Under the pieces are notes generated by a model. The model worked only from the letters and a program-made list of their open reading frames with translations, made no database searches and was not told where the DNA came from. DNA of 64,000 nt from Halobacillus litoralis (GTDB lineage Bacteria > Bacillota > Bacilli > Bacillales > Halobacillaceae): the NCBI RefSeq assembly GCF_020171725.1, contig NZ_JAIVAJ010000006.1:401701-465700 (forward strand). Direction: 5' to 3'. Position numbers and translations under genes: made by a program. Shown here in pieces: positions 54,516 through 62,998 of this stretch (position 1 is its first letter; every line of letters starts with the position of its first letter).

Positions 54516-54719
54516 CGACGTTTCAGCATGCTGTGAGAGGAAGAACGTCGATGAAACTAATATAAACGACGTTTTAGCATGTTGTGAGAGGAGGAACGTC
54601 GATAAAAGCAATATAAACGACGTTTTAGCATGTTGTGAGAGGAGGAACGTCGATAAAAGCAATATAAACGACGTTTTGGCGTGCTGTGAGAGAAGAAACG
54701 TCGATAAAAACAATTGTCT
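54516..54719. repeat. 51-bp tandem repeat array, four units
   Basis: Units start at 54516, 54567, 54618 and 54669 with exact 51-base period. Each holds an inverted repeat CGACGTT...AACGTCG around a ~21-base loop. The middle units are nearly identical, the outer ones diverge. On the minus strand the array reads as a 17-residue peptide repeat with no ribosome site, so I do not call it coding. Bases 54720-54891 after it hold nothing I can assign. Confidence 0.88.
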
Positions 54720-54891
54720 CAGGTTGCACAACCCGCGGACACAAAGAAACAATCCACTCTACGGCTGTAAAGGATGCCAACCAACATCAGCACTTTAAAG
54801 AGAGCCTGCCAAAAGATCAGACCTTCAGTTGCCATTTTACATAAACCCATATAAAATGAACCATGGTGATGTTTTTTTAGGGGGAAATGAG

Positions 54892-55209
54892 TTGAATATC
54901 GTACAATTTATCGTTTCAATGCTTTTGTTCTTTGTCTTGTTCTTCGGGATATCGTTTCTCTTGAATATGATCCTGCGTTCTTCATGGATCATGTCAGTGG
55001 TGTATCCTGTCATTGTATTATTTATTGTGGATGACTTCCCGTGGACGAATTACTTTTCGCAGCCGGGCACAGCGTTTCCGGATGTTTTTTCTCATATTGC
55101 CAACCTCAAAGTCGTGGACATTGTGATTTTGGCAAGCGGTTTTGCCGGCACGATTGTAGCAGGCTTGGTCATTAAGAAGTTAAGAAAAAGCGGTTATCAA
55201 ATGTTTTGA
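54892..55209 (+). CDS. yuiB: YuiB small membrane protein
   Basis: 105 residues with three membrane helices (IVQFIVSMLLFFVLFFGISFLLNMIL, WIMSVVYPVIVLFIV, and one at the C-terminus). The N-terminus NIVQFIVSMLLFFVLFFGISF is typical of YuiB. Start is TTG 54892 behind AGGGGGAAA; in-frame ATGs further upstream have no site. Function is unknown. It lies beside yuiC as in B. subtilis. Confidence 0.8.
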   Translation: MNIVQFIVSMLLFFVLFFGISFLLNMILRSSWIMSVVYPVIVLFIVDDFPWTNYFSQPGTAFPDVFSHIANLKVVDIVILASGFAGTIVAGLVIKKLRKSGYQMF

Positions 55210-55217
55210 TACATACG

Positions 55218-55247
55218 ACGCCATTACGCCTTGTAATGGCGTTTTTA
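55218..55247 (+). terminator. Terminator of yuiB
   Basis: ACGCCATTAC pairs with GTAATGGCGT, followed by T4. Confidence 0.82.
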
Positions 55248-55329
55248 TTTGCCTGAATCGCTGCAATTCAAAGGTGGAAAAAGAATAATTCCTGCAAGTT
55301 TGGACATGATGACACCTAGAGGTGATTTC

Positions 55330-56013
55330 ATGAACAAACGTCATTGGAATCTTGGTTTGGCCTTATTGTTCGTATTAGCGTTCTACTTTACTGTGAGTAA
55401 TGTATCGAATCTTTCCCTTTCCGATATGGACGAGTGGATTGCTGCGAAGTTCAAGCAGGAATCTTTTGAAGGGGCCGAAATAGAAGGTCATGATGAGGTG
55501 GCTTTGAACGACAAATCGCTTAAGGTGAAGAAAGCCCAGCAGCGATACATCTCCAGTGCTTCTGTTGAAGTGACGAAGGACTTGGAGGAAGCCGTGGATT
55601 TGAGTCAATTCCCGAGTCATACAGTCGTCGCGACGGGGTACACAGCAGGAGTTGAGTCCACAGGGAAAACGCCGGATCATCCTGAGTACGGTATTACTTT
55701 TTCAGGCGTAGAAGTGAAGCGTGATTTGTATTCGACGATTGCAGCGGACTTGGATGTCTTTCCGCTTGGAACGGTATTGTTCATACCTGGTTATGGTTAT
55801 GGAGTGGTAGCGGATAAAGGAAGTGCAATCAAAGGGAAAAAGCTTGATCTCTACTACCCGACAGTGGACGATGTCTATACGCAATGGGGGAAGAGAACGC
55901 TAGAGGTCTATGTCATCGAAGAGGGTGACGGAACGATTACAGAAGAAGAGATTGTGGCCTTAAATGAAACAGAAGCCCTTCAAGTCTTCCGTTCTCAGTT
56001 AATCAAAGACTAA
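55330..56013 (+). CDS. yuiC: 3D-domain cell-wall protein YuiC
   Basis: 227 residues: an N-terminal membrane anchor (about 8-28), a linker, and a C-terminal 3D domain named for three Asp residues ([44 protein letters not shown]). B. subtilis YuiC is a Sps/MltA-like lytic transglycosylase that cuts peptidoglycan. ATG 55330 follows GAGGTG. Confidence 0.9.
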   Translation: MNKRHWNLGLALLFVLAFYFTVSNVSNLSLSDMDEWIAAKFKQESFEGAEIEGHDEVALNDKSLKVKKAQQRYISSASVEVTKDLEEAVDLSQFPSHTVVATGYTAGVESTGKTPDHPEYGITFSGVEVKRDLYSTIAADLDVFPLGTVLFIPGYGYGVVADKGSAIKGKKLDLYYPTVDDVYTQWGKRTLEVYVIEEGDGTITEEEIVALNETEALQVFRSQLIKD

Positions 56014-56042
56014 AAAAACCTGCCGATTGGCAGGTTTTTTTT
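56014..56042. terminator. Bidirectional terminator between yuiC and yuiD
   Basis: AAAAACCTGCC, GATT loop, GGCAGG and T8; A8 on the other side serves yuiD. Confidence 0.88.
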
Positions 56043-56523
56043 AATAAATCAATGAGTGGATCAGGAAGGTGAGCAGAATTCCGGTCAAGCCACCGAAAAA
56101 TACTTCAATCGGCTGGTGACCAAGCAACTCTTTCAGTTCTTCTTTCTTTTGGTACTCTTCCTTCTTTCCCCAGTCTTTGGCTTCATTGACGAAACGGTTG
56201 AAGTCGTTGACGAGAATGTTCAGCATGATGGCTTGTTCACCTGTTTGTCGACGGACGCCTGTAGAGTCGAACATGACGATGATGGTGAAGACACAAGCTA
56301 CGGCGAAGATGGGAGAATCAAACCCTTGTTCAATCCCAACCCCTGTAGCAAGGGCCGTGACAGCGGCTGAGTGACTGCTCGGCATTCCACCCGTGCTGAG
56401 AGCTAGAGACGGGTTGAAGGATCTTGAGGCAATAAATTGGATTGGTACTTTGACAGCTTGGGCGAAAAAAATCGACGCAATCGACGCCCATAAGGGGAAG
56501 TTATGTAGTAAATCGAGCAACAT
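56041..56523 (-). CDS. yuiD: Divergent PAP2-family membrane protein YuiD (DUF212)
   Basis: 160 residues with about four membrane helices. STGGMPSSHSAAVTALATGVG is the PAP2-like phosphatase loop (SxxMPSSHS), and FDSTGVRRQTGEQA carries the second conserved Asp/Arg site. DUF212 proteins are predicted acid-phosphatase-like enzymes of unknown substrate. ATG 56523 follows GGAAAGGA. It diverges from pepA. Confidence 0.88.
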   Translation of the reverse strand: MLLDLLHNFPLWASIASIFFAQAVKVPIQFIASRSFNPSLALSTGGMPSSHSAAVTALATGVGIEQGFDSPIFAVACVFTIIVMFDSTGVRRQTGEQAIMLNILVNDFNRFVNEAKDWGKKEEYQKKEELKELLGHQPIEVFFGGLTGILLTFLIHSLIY

Positions 56524-56678
56524 GGTGACATCCTTTCCAGCTATATGAGGTTGAGCAATGATTATGTCATTCGGTATTGAAAACAAGACCATTATACCAT
56601 AATTCCAATAAAACTGCCCCGTTTGAGAAGGCAAACGACGAAATTTTTTGTATACTGAGTGCTGGAGGTGTTACGATC

Positions 56679-58145
56679 ATGTTTACTATTTTATCAAAAG
56701 AAGATAGCGTGCGAGGCGCGCTGATCGTTGGATTGCATGAAGAAGAATCGATCAACATTCAGGATGAGCGTTTGAAGCAAAATGTGGATACGTACATAAA
56801 GAGAGGGGATGTATCCTCTACTTATAAACAAGTGGCGACGCTTTATTTTGCTGAGGAAGGGCTTCCGGAAAAAGTGTATGTCGTTGGTCTCGGGGCACGT
56901 GCATCGATGACGCAGGATCGCTTCCGCAAAGCGGCGGGCCATGCGTTTCAAAAGGTCCAAAAAGACGGACTGGAAGAAATAGCGGTAAGCCTTGAAAGTG
57001 TTAGAGGTGATATGAGTAGAGAAGAAGCGGCGGAATTACTAGGGGAATCGATTGTGACCTCCACCTATTCACTGCCCACGTTCAAAACAAACAAGCTGGA
57101 ACGTCCGGCGTTGACGAAACTATACGTGCAAACGGATCAGGGGGGAGATGATCTCCTTTCTTTTCTCAACAAAGGGGAAGCGTACGGACGAGGCGTCAAT
57201 AAGGCGCGTGATCTCGTTCATTTACCGGCCAACATTTTGACATCCACAAGAATGGCGGAATATGCCACTGAAATGGCGAAGGAATTCGGCATGGAAATCG
57301 ACATTTTAGACAAAAAGGATATGGAGGACCTTGGGATGGGGGCGCTCCTTGCCGTCAATCAAGGGTCAGCAGAGCCACCGAAAATGATTGTGATGAAGTA
57401 CCAGGGACTTGAGAACTGGACGGATGTCACGGCCTTTGTCGGGAAAGGAATCACGTATGACACAGGCGGTTATTCCATTAAGACAAAGACGGGAATGCCG
57501 GGGATGAAAGGCGATATGGGAGGAGCGGCTGCTGTTCTTGGTGCGATGGAAACCGTCGGACGCCTTCAGCCGAAGAAGAATGTAATCGCGGTCATTCCGT
57601 CTACTGACAATATGATCTCAGGTGATGCCTTTAAACCGGATGATGTTATTACGTCCATGAGCGGTCAAACGATCGAAGTGCTGAATACGGATGCAGAAGG
57701 CAGACTGGCCTTGGCGGATGGTGTAACGTACGCGAAACGTGAAGGTGCGGAGCGGATCATCAATGTCGCAACCTTAACAGGTGGTGTTGTAACCGCACTT
57801 GGATCGTGGATGACAGGTGCGATGACCAATAACGAAGCATTCTATAAGCAGGTCCAACAACTTGGAGAAACAAAAGGAGAGCCGATTTGGCTGCTTCCAT
57901 ACAATGAAGATTACAAAGCCCAAGTCCGTAAAAGTGATATTGCCGACTTGAACAACTCACCTACGAGAAAAGCCCACGCTATTATGGGCGGTGCGTTTGT
58001 TGGCGCATTTGTTGGAGACACGCCGTGGGTACACTTGGACATTGCAGGTACGTCTGTTGCAGAATCGGCCCATGAGCTTGGACCCAAAGGACCGACAGGC
58101 GTCATGGCCAAAACGTTATCAGGATTCTTGATCGAGAATAGTTAG
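56679..58145 (+). CDS. pepA: Leucyl aminopeptidase PepA (YuiE)
   Basis: 488 residues. The M17 signature NTDAEGRLAL near residue 340 with metal ligands, GKGITYDTGGYSIK near 265 (Lys) and GDMGGAAAVLGAM. It removes N-terminal residues, preferring Leu, from peptides in the cytoplasm and works as a hexamer. ATG 56679 follows GGAGGTG. The TAG stop is the first three bases of the inverted-repeat end of repeat copy C, so the element supplies the end of the gene. Confidence 0.95.
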   Translation: MFTILSKEDSVRGALIVGLHEEESINIQDERLKQNVDTYIKRGDVSSTYKQVATLYFAEEGLPEKVYVVGLGARASMTQDRFRKAAGHAFQKVQKDGLEEIAVSLESVRGDMSREEAAELLGESIVTSTYSLPTFKTNKLERPALTKLYVQTDQGGDDLLSFLNKGEAYGRGVNKARDLVHLPANILTSTRMAEYATEMAKEFGMEIDILDKKDMEDLGMGALLAVNQGSAEPPKMIVMKYQGLENWTDVTAFVGKGITYDTGGYSIKTKTGMPGMKGDMGGAAAVLGAMETVGRLQPKKNVIAVIPSTDNMISGDAFKPDDVITSMSGQTIEVLNTDAEGRLALADGVTYAKREGAERIINVATLTGGVVTALGSWMTGAMTNNEAFYKQVQQLGETKGEPIWLLPYNEDYKAQVRKSDIADLNNSPTRKAHAIMGGAFVGAFVGDTPWVHLDIAGTSVAESAHELGPKGPTGVMAKTLSGFLIENS

Positions 58146-58477
58146 GATGTTGATAAAGGTTCTGTACCGAATTGAGAGTTAAGTGGGGTGGAAAATAATT
58201 TGCTTTCCGAGGCCCAACAGGACGTTGGGTCGTTCGACGTTGCCACAGGACGTAGCGGTTTTAGTTCGAACATCCTTGATTCTTTGGGGCCTCAGACTTC
58301 GTCTTCGGGGATCTCGCCATTGTCCGTTAAATTCCGCAGGAGTCTCCCCATTTCCACCCCACTATACCTAAGTAGTGGGAACAGAACCGAGCGGGGATGC
58401 GGAAAGCCGAACGTTATTCTGTGCCAACACCGCTTCTCAAACTTTCTAAGAACCGATAGGACTTTCTCGACATCCTG
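58143..58477. repeat. MITE-like intergenic repeat, copy C (335 bp)
   Basis: Ends TAGGATGTTGA (58143-58153) and TCGACATCCTG (58467-58477) are inverted repeats. Core 58294-58361 is almost identical to 45356-45424 of copy A. An ~80-base segment (about 58217-58295) is extra relative to A. The right end matches the reverse complement of the left end of copy B. Frames inside it lack ribosome sites. Confidence 0.8.
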
Positions 58478-58518
58478 AAAACTGGACTCTTTTCTAAATG
58501 AAAGAGTCCAGTTTTTTG
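58477..58518 (+). terminator. Terminator downstream of pepA and repeat C
   Basis: A stem of about 14 bp, AAAACTGGACTCTTT pairing with AAAGAGTCCAGTTTT, and a T6 run. Only one copy, unlike repeats A and B. Confidence 0.85.
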
Positions 58519-58572
58519 TTAAGGAACTGAAGTGGGCAGCTATCTCAATCCAGAGAAGCTGTTTTTGAATAA

Positions 58573-58603
58573 AATAAAAAAGCCCCGGTATTAAAACCGG
58601 GGA
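58573..58603 (-). terminator. Terminator of deoD
   Basis: CCCCGGT pairs with ACCGGGG and is followed by T7 on the minus strand. Confidence 0.85.
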
Positions 58604-58611
58604 TAAACCAT

Positions 58612-59322
58612 TTAGTCTTGAATGGCTGCTTCAAGCGCTACTTCGATCATATCGTTGAACGTGGTTTGACGCTCTTCTGCTGTTGTTTCTTCGCCTGTCA
58701 GGATGTGGTCGCTGACGGTAAGAACAGAAAGTGCCTGGCGGTTGTATTTAGCGGCAAGCGTATAAAGCGCTGTCGTTTCCATTTCAACGGCAAGGACATT
58801 GTACTTCGCAAGAAGGTTGAACATGTCCATGGCATTGTCGCGGTAGAAGCTGTCGCTTGTGAAGACGTTTCCAACTCTTAGGTTAAGACCTTTCTCTTCA
58901 CCTGCGTCATATGCGTTCTTCAAAAGACCGAAGTCAGCTGTCGGGGCAAAGTCGATGCCGTCGAATACCATACGGTTCATTTGAGAGTCTGTAGTAGATG
59001 TTGAAGCAAGGATAACGTCGCGGACTTTTACGTCACTTTGAAGCGCTCCGCAGGAACCGACGCGGATCAATTTTTTCACATCGAATCCTTCGATCAACTC
59101 GTTTACGTAGATAGAAATGGATGGAACGCCCATTCCCGTTCCTTGTACAGAGATGCGCTCTCCTTTATACGTACCTGTGTAGCCGTACATTCCGCGGACT
59201 TCGTTATAGCAAACGGCATCCTCAAGGAAATTCTCTGCGATATATTTAGCTCGTAGTGGATCTCCTGGAAGAAGAATCTTGTCTGCAATATCTCCAGGGT
59301 TAGCACCAATATGTGTTGTCAT
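58612..59322 (-). CDS. deoD: Purine nucleoside phosphorylase DeoD
   Basis: 236 residues, hexameric bacterial PNP type. [53 protein letters not shown] and [15 protein letters not shown] (substrate Glu) are all present, and [15 protein letters not shown] carries the catalytic Asp. It splits purine (deoxy)nucleosides with phosphate in salvage. ATG behind GAGGAGG. Single-gene unit. Confidence 0.97.
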   Translation of the reverse strand: MTTHIGANPGDIADKILLPGDPLRAKYIAENFLEDAVCYNEVRGMYGYTGTYKGERISVQGTGMGVPSISIYVNELIEGFDVKKLIRVGSCGALQSDVKVRDVILASTSTTDSQMNRMVFDGIDFAPTADFGLLKNAYDAGEEKGLNLRVGNVFTSDSFYRDNAMDMFNLLAKYNVLAVEMETTALYTLAAKYNRQALSVLTVSDHILTGEETTAEERQTTFNDMIEVALEAAIQD

Positions 59323-59452
59323 ACGAATTACCTCCTCAGTATCTTTCGACTATTTTAAAGTACCACACCGAAAAGTAGAAAACAAATAGTGTTGTATTCG
59401 CATGGAGGGCTGATAGAATAGGATTACAGAACACTGCTTAGGAGAGGGACTT

Positions 59453-60478
59453 ATGCGCTATGCTTCGATTGACAAAATCCAACAAAATGATCAGCTTGGT
59501 AAGAATATCTATGCGGATGACGGGCGGATCCTCTTAAATAAAGGGGTCACCTTTACGGTAGGAATTATATCAAGGTTGAAGAATATGGGGGTTGAAGCGG
59601 TTTACTTAATGGACTCTGAAGGAATAGAAGTAGAACAAGAGGATTCTTTCGATGAAGAGACCAAACGCGAAGTGATGGCGAACTTATCGAGTTCTTTTGA
59701 CTATATTCAATCAGGAAAAGACTTCAACCCGCAGAAGATCGGTAAATCCGCAGAAAAAATCATGGATGAACTGATGCACTCTAAAGATGTGCTGCTTCAC
59801 ATGAATGACATCCGCACAACAGGAAATCAATTGCTGATTCACTCCACACATGTCGCGATCATGTCGGTTTTAATCGGTATGAAGATGGGATATACCCCTA
59901 AAGATTTAAAAGAACTCGGGACAGGGGCCTTGCTGCATGATGTCGGCAAATCGGCTCCCGATCAACCTGGTCGGGAAAACCACCACACGTGGAAAGGGTT
60001 CAATATCCTTCGTCAAAGCAGGGAGCTCAGCACGCTGGTCGCCCACGTGGCTTTCCAGCACCACGAAAGACTCGATGGAAGCGGAGAACCCCGCGGTATT
60101 ACTGAGGAAAAAGTGCATGCCTACGCTAAAGTGGTCAGCATAGCGAACGACTACGACAATTTAGTCGCGCCAATGGATGGGTCTGAGCCTTTGATGCCTT
60201 ATGAAGCATGTGAAAAAATCCTTAGTTACACGGGGGAATGGTATGACCACGACATGGTGTGGCAATTCTTAAGAAGCATCGCCATCTACCCGAATGGATC
60301 GAACGTTCGTCTGTCCAACGGAAAATACGGAACGGTTACGGCACAGAACAAAGGGCTGCCGCAGCGTCCGGTTGTGCGAGCTTTTCAGAACAATGAATTG
60401 ATGAACAATTATGATGTAGAAGTGATTGATCTTTCAAAAGAAACAACGGTGTTTATTGATAAAGTCATGAGTGATTAA
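59453..60478 (+). CDS. HD-GYP-like protein with degenerate GYP motif
   Basis: 341 residues, paralogous along its length to the protein at 27989-29083 (both begin with an IQQNDQLGKNIYADDGRILLNKGV-type domain in part). HD is intact (LLHDVGKS) and HHERLDGSGEPRG is present, but GYP is changed to GEP and the segment after HDVGKS is shortened. It may have altered specificity or act as a non-catalytic sensor. ATG follows AGGAGAGGG. Co-directional and 21 bases before khtT, so it may be part of that operon. Confidence 0.87.
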   Translation: MRYASIDKIQQNDQLGKNIYADDGRILLNKGVTFTVGIISRLKNMGVEAVYLMDSEGIEVEQEDSFDEETKREVMANLSSSFDYIQSGKDFNPQKIGKSAEKIMDELMHSKDVLLHMNDIRTTGNQLLIHSTHVAIMSVLIGMKMGYTPKDLKELGTGALLHDVGKSAPDQPGRENHHTWKGFNILRQSRELSTLVAHVAFQHHERLDGSGEPRGITEEKVHAYAKVVSIANDYDNLVAPMDGSEPLMPYEACEKILSYTGEWYDHDMVWQFLRSIAIYPNGSNVRLSNGKYGTVTAQNKGLPQRPVVRAFQNNELMNNYDVEVIDLSKETTVFIDKVMSD

Positions 60479-60499
60479 CGGGGTAAGGAGTGTAGAAAC

Positions 60500-60988
60500 G
60501 TGAATATATCCATTTCGAAATTACCAGGAATCGGCCAGAAGATTTCGCTGCGGACCGGTGAAGAGAGCATGCTCGTTCTCATCGTCCACCATACAGGGAA
60601 AAGAGAATTGTACTTCTTTGAGGATGCAGACAGTGAAGAAGCCGATTTCGCCATGGACCTGACTTCTGATGAGACGCGCGAGTTAGGAGCCCAATTACTA
60701 GGGGCAACTTATCAGCCTGTCGATGCAGATAAGCTGAAGATTTTTCAAAATCAGATCGTCATCGACTGGGTCGAACTACTCGAGAAATCGACGCTTGCTT
60801 ATAAGACGATCGAAGAATCAGAAATACGTAACAAAACCGGGGCGACAATCATCGGGATTGTCAAAGGCGACGAGACCATCGCCATTCCGGAAGCCGATAC
60901 GAAATTGCAGCCAGGAGATGTCATCATGACAATTGGAAAGCAGGATCAAATCGATACCTTGTCCGACTTGTGTAAAGGAGAGGAATGA
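60500..60988 (+). CDS. khtT: K+/H+ antiporter regulatory subunit KhtT
   Basis: 162 residues. N-terminal domain MNISISKLPGIGQKISLRTGEESMLVLIVHHTGKRELYFF and a C-terminal TrkA-C/RCK_C domain (NKTGATIIGIVKGDETIAIPEADTKLQPGDVIMTIGK). In B. subtilis KhtT controls KhtU and binds cyclic di-AMP. GTG start with GGGTAAGGAG upstream. Six bases before khtU. Confidence 0.93.
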   Translation: MNISISKLPGIGQKISLRTGEESMLVLIVHHTGKRELYFFEDADSEEADFAMDLTSDETRELGAQLLGATYQPVDADKLKIFQNQIVIDWVELLEKSTLAYKTIEESEIRNKTGATIIGIVKGDETIAIPEADTKLQPGDVIMTIGKQDQIDTLSDLCKGEE

Positions 60989-60994
60989 TCACTG

Positions 60995-62173
60995 GTGCAT
61001 ACTGAATTTCCGGCCTTGCTTGGGGCAGGGCTTATTTTGTTATTCATTTTTTACTTAGGGTATTTAGCCATCAAAATCAAGCTACCCAACGTCATTTTGT
61101 ATATCATACTAGGGATTATATTAGCTGATGTGCTTCATGATAATGAATTACTGCATTTTGCAAGTGAAATTGGCATTGTGCTTCTATTCTTCCTGCTCGG
61201 ATTAGAGTTCAATGTGAAACGCCTCGGAGGCATTGCTAAAAAAATATGGCCTTCAGGGTTATTGGACGTCTTCCTCAGTTTAGGGATTTCTACTGGAATC
61301 GCCTACTTGTTCGGACTCAATCTGTTCGAAAGCTTCTTAGTCGGGGCGCTGGTGTATGCCACCAGCTCGTCCATCACAGCAAAGCTTCTGGATGACCGGG
61401 GGCGAATGGCCAACACGGAAACAGAATTCATGCTCGCGATCTTAATCTTTGAGGATTTGGTCGCACCGATTGTGGTCGCCATCCTGTTCGGGGTGAGTTC
61501 TGGAGAGAGCTTTACTTCCATTACATTCTTGCTGCTTGTCGGTAAAATCATCGGATTGACCGTTTTGGCAATCATTCTAGGGAAGACGGTATTCAAAAAG
61601 TTCGAGAAATTTCTGGATAAAATTGATGATGAAGATTTCAAAATCGCTTTACTTATCGGGATTGCCCTTTCCTATGGAGGACTGGCCCTGCTATTAGGAC
61701 TCTCAGAGGTATTGGGAGCGTTCCTTGCTGGGATGATGCTTGCAGAAATCGGCAAGATTGAAAAAGTTGAACAGACGGTCGTACCCGTGCGTGATTTGAT
61801 GCTTCCAACGTTCTTTATTTACTTCGGGACAACGATTAACTTAGGTGACGGGGTACCTTTGTCCGGGCTCCTGATCACGATTGTCATCTGGTCGGTATTC
61901 TCCAAAGTACTTCTCGGAATCATCGGGGGTCCTTTGTATGGGCTGTCGAAGCGGGCTTCGATGAGGGCGGGCTTCTCCTTATGTGCAAGAGGGGAATTTT
62001 CCGTCGTCATGGCCAGTGTCGCAACAGGGGTGTTGAAGGTGTTCAGTGGGCTCTACATCGTCATTGCGGCGTTCATCGGCATGATTTTATTTGAACAAGC
62101 CCCTAAGATTACAAACAAGGTGTATGGTAAGCCTGTCAAGAAAAAGCGGAAATTAAAAGTACCAGGAAATTGA
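60995..62173 (+). CDS. khtU: K+/H+ antiporter KhtU (CPA2 family)
   Basis: 392 residues with 12-13 membrane helices. CPA2 marks are FLLGLEFNVKRLG, LVGALVYATSSSITAKLLDDRG, ILIFEDLVAP and RAGFSLCARGEFSVVMASVA. It exports K+ (and NH4+) for proton uptake under salt or alkaline stress, gated by KhtT. Start GTG 60995; its ribosome site GGAGAGG is 11 bases away, which is long, so low translation or coupling to khtT is possible. Confidence 0.93.
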   Translation: MHTEFPALLGAGLILLFIFYLGYLAIKIKLPNVILYIILGIILADVLHDNELLHFASEIGIVLLFFLLGLEFNVKRLGGIAKKIWPSGLLDVFLSLGISTGIAYLFGLNLFESFLVGALVYATSSSITAKLLDDRGRMANTETEFMLAILIFEDLVAPIVVAILFGVSSGESFTSITFLLLVGKIIGLTVLAIILGKTVFKKFEKFLDKIDDEDFKIALLIGIALSYGGLALLLGLSEVLGAFLAGMMLAEIGKIEKVEQTVVPVRDLMLPTFFIYFGTTINLGDGVPLSGLLITIVIWSVFSKVLLGIIGGPLYGLSKRASMRAGFSLCARGEFSVVMASVATGVLKVFSGLYIVIAAFIGMILFEQAPKITNKVYGKPVKKKRKLKVPGN

Positions 62174-62176
62174 TTC

Positions 62177-62211
62177 ATACTAAAACCCGGCCTGAGCCGG
62201 GTTTTAGTATG
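62177..62211. terminator. Bidirectional terminator between khtU and kapB
   Basis: A perfect 16-bp palindromic stem with a CTGA loop. Confidence 0.88.
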
Positions 62212-62216
62212 TCTAT

Positions 62217-62600
62217 TCATCCGAAGTATTGTTTCTCAAGGTCTTCGAGCTGTTTTTTGGCGCTTTCGTTGAAGGTTGTCTCGCGGCGTTCCAGCTTGTG
62301 TCGCAGCTTGTCCACAGATTCCTTTAGCGAGCTTTGGTAATCAGGAGCTTGATCTCCTTCGTATGGATGGACCGCTTCTTTTTGAATATTTGCTTTTTCT
62401 AAGTAGCTTAATGCCTTCCGCTGGTGAAAAAAGACGTTCTCTGTTTTTCCTGGGTTGTGTAAATCGCCCTGCATCGGGTGTTTCTCTACCGCAAGGATCT
62501 GCACAAGGTAAAAGCGGTTGCGGTCTTCCACTACTTTGCCGACGTAAATGCCGGATTTATAGTGAGCTTTCACGAGGTCACCATTTTGAAATGCTGTCAT
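62217..62600 (-). CDS. kapB: Kinase-associated protein B (KapB)
   Basis: 127 residues. FQNGDLVKAHYKSGIYVGKVVEDRNRFYLVQILAVEKHPMQGDLHNPGKTENVFFHQRKAL is characteristic of KapB, the partner needed for the sporulation kinase KinB to feed the phosphorelay. No lipobox is visible here and no kinB gene is adjacent, so the partner must be elsewhere or KapB has another role. ATG 62600 is six bases from GAGGAGG; the two ATGs before it are too close. Confidence 0.85.
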   Translation of the reverse strand: MTAFQNGDLVKAHYKSGIYVGKVVEDRNRFYLVQILAVEKHPMQGDLHNPGKTENVFFHQRKALSYLEKANIQKEAVHPYEGDQAPDYQSSLKESVDKLRHKLERRETTFNESAKKQLEDLEKQYFG

Positions 62601-62719
62601 CATCATCCTCCTCTTATGAGTAGTGTATCAAAGATTACAATTGTGAAGAAATCGTGACGAGGATGAAAACACTTTCTAAGATTTGCTATAATGGCAATAG
62701 AAGAAAGGATGAAACGCCT

Positions 62720-62899
62720 ATGATGGAATTTCTCTATTTTCCAGAAGATAAGTCCGAATATATTCCTGCCGTCATTTCATTATTGTTCTTTGTTGTTGCT
62801 GCAGCGATCACGATGATTTTTATTATAAAATCTTCACAAAAAGAAGAGAAGAAAACGGATCAGTCGTATGAAGAAGAAAAACAGAATCATGATTATTGA
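62720..62899 (+). CDS. Small membrane protein with charged tail, unknown
   Basis: 59 residues: a short N-terminal part, one membrane helix (YIPAVISLLFFVVAAAITMIFII) and a Lys/Glu-rich cytoplasmic tail. AGAAAGGATG provides a fair ribosome site. I do not recognise the family. Confidence 0.6.
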   Translation: MMEFLYFPEDKSEYIPAVISLLFFVVAAAITMIFIIKSSQKEEKKTDQSYEEEKQNHDY

Positions 62900-62998
62900 A
62901 AGTCGTGCCAGGAGCGCGGCTTTTTGTTTTGAGTTCGTATATTTTCCGTTCACGAGGAGACACTGTTGAAAAGAATGTCTATAGAACGGGGGATTTAC

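Noticed and set aside
54516..54719. CRISPR array
   Set aside because: Units are contiguous with no unique spacers between repeats, and no cas genes are nearby.
54492..54752. 86-codon minus-strand frame with a 17-residue repeated peptide
   Set aside because: The 51-bp period is a multiple of three, so any frame free of stops repeats. No ribosome site or promoter was seen.
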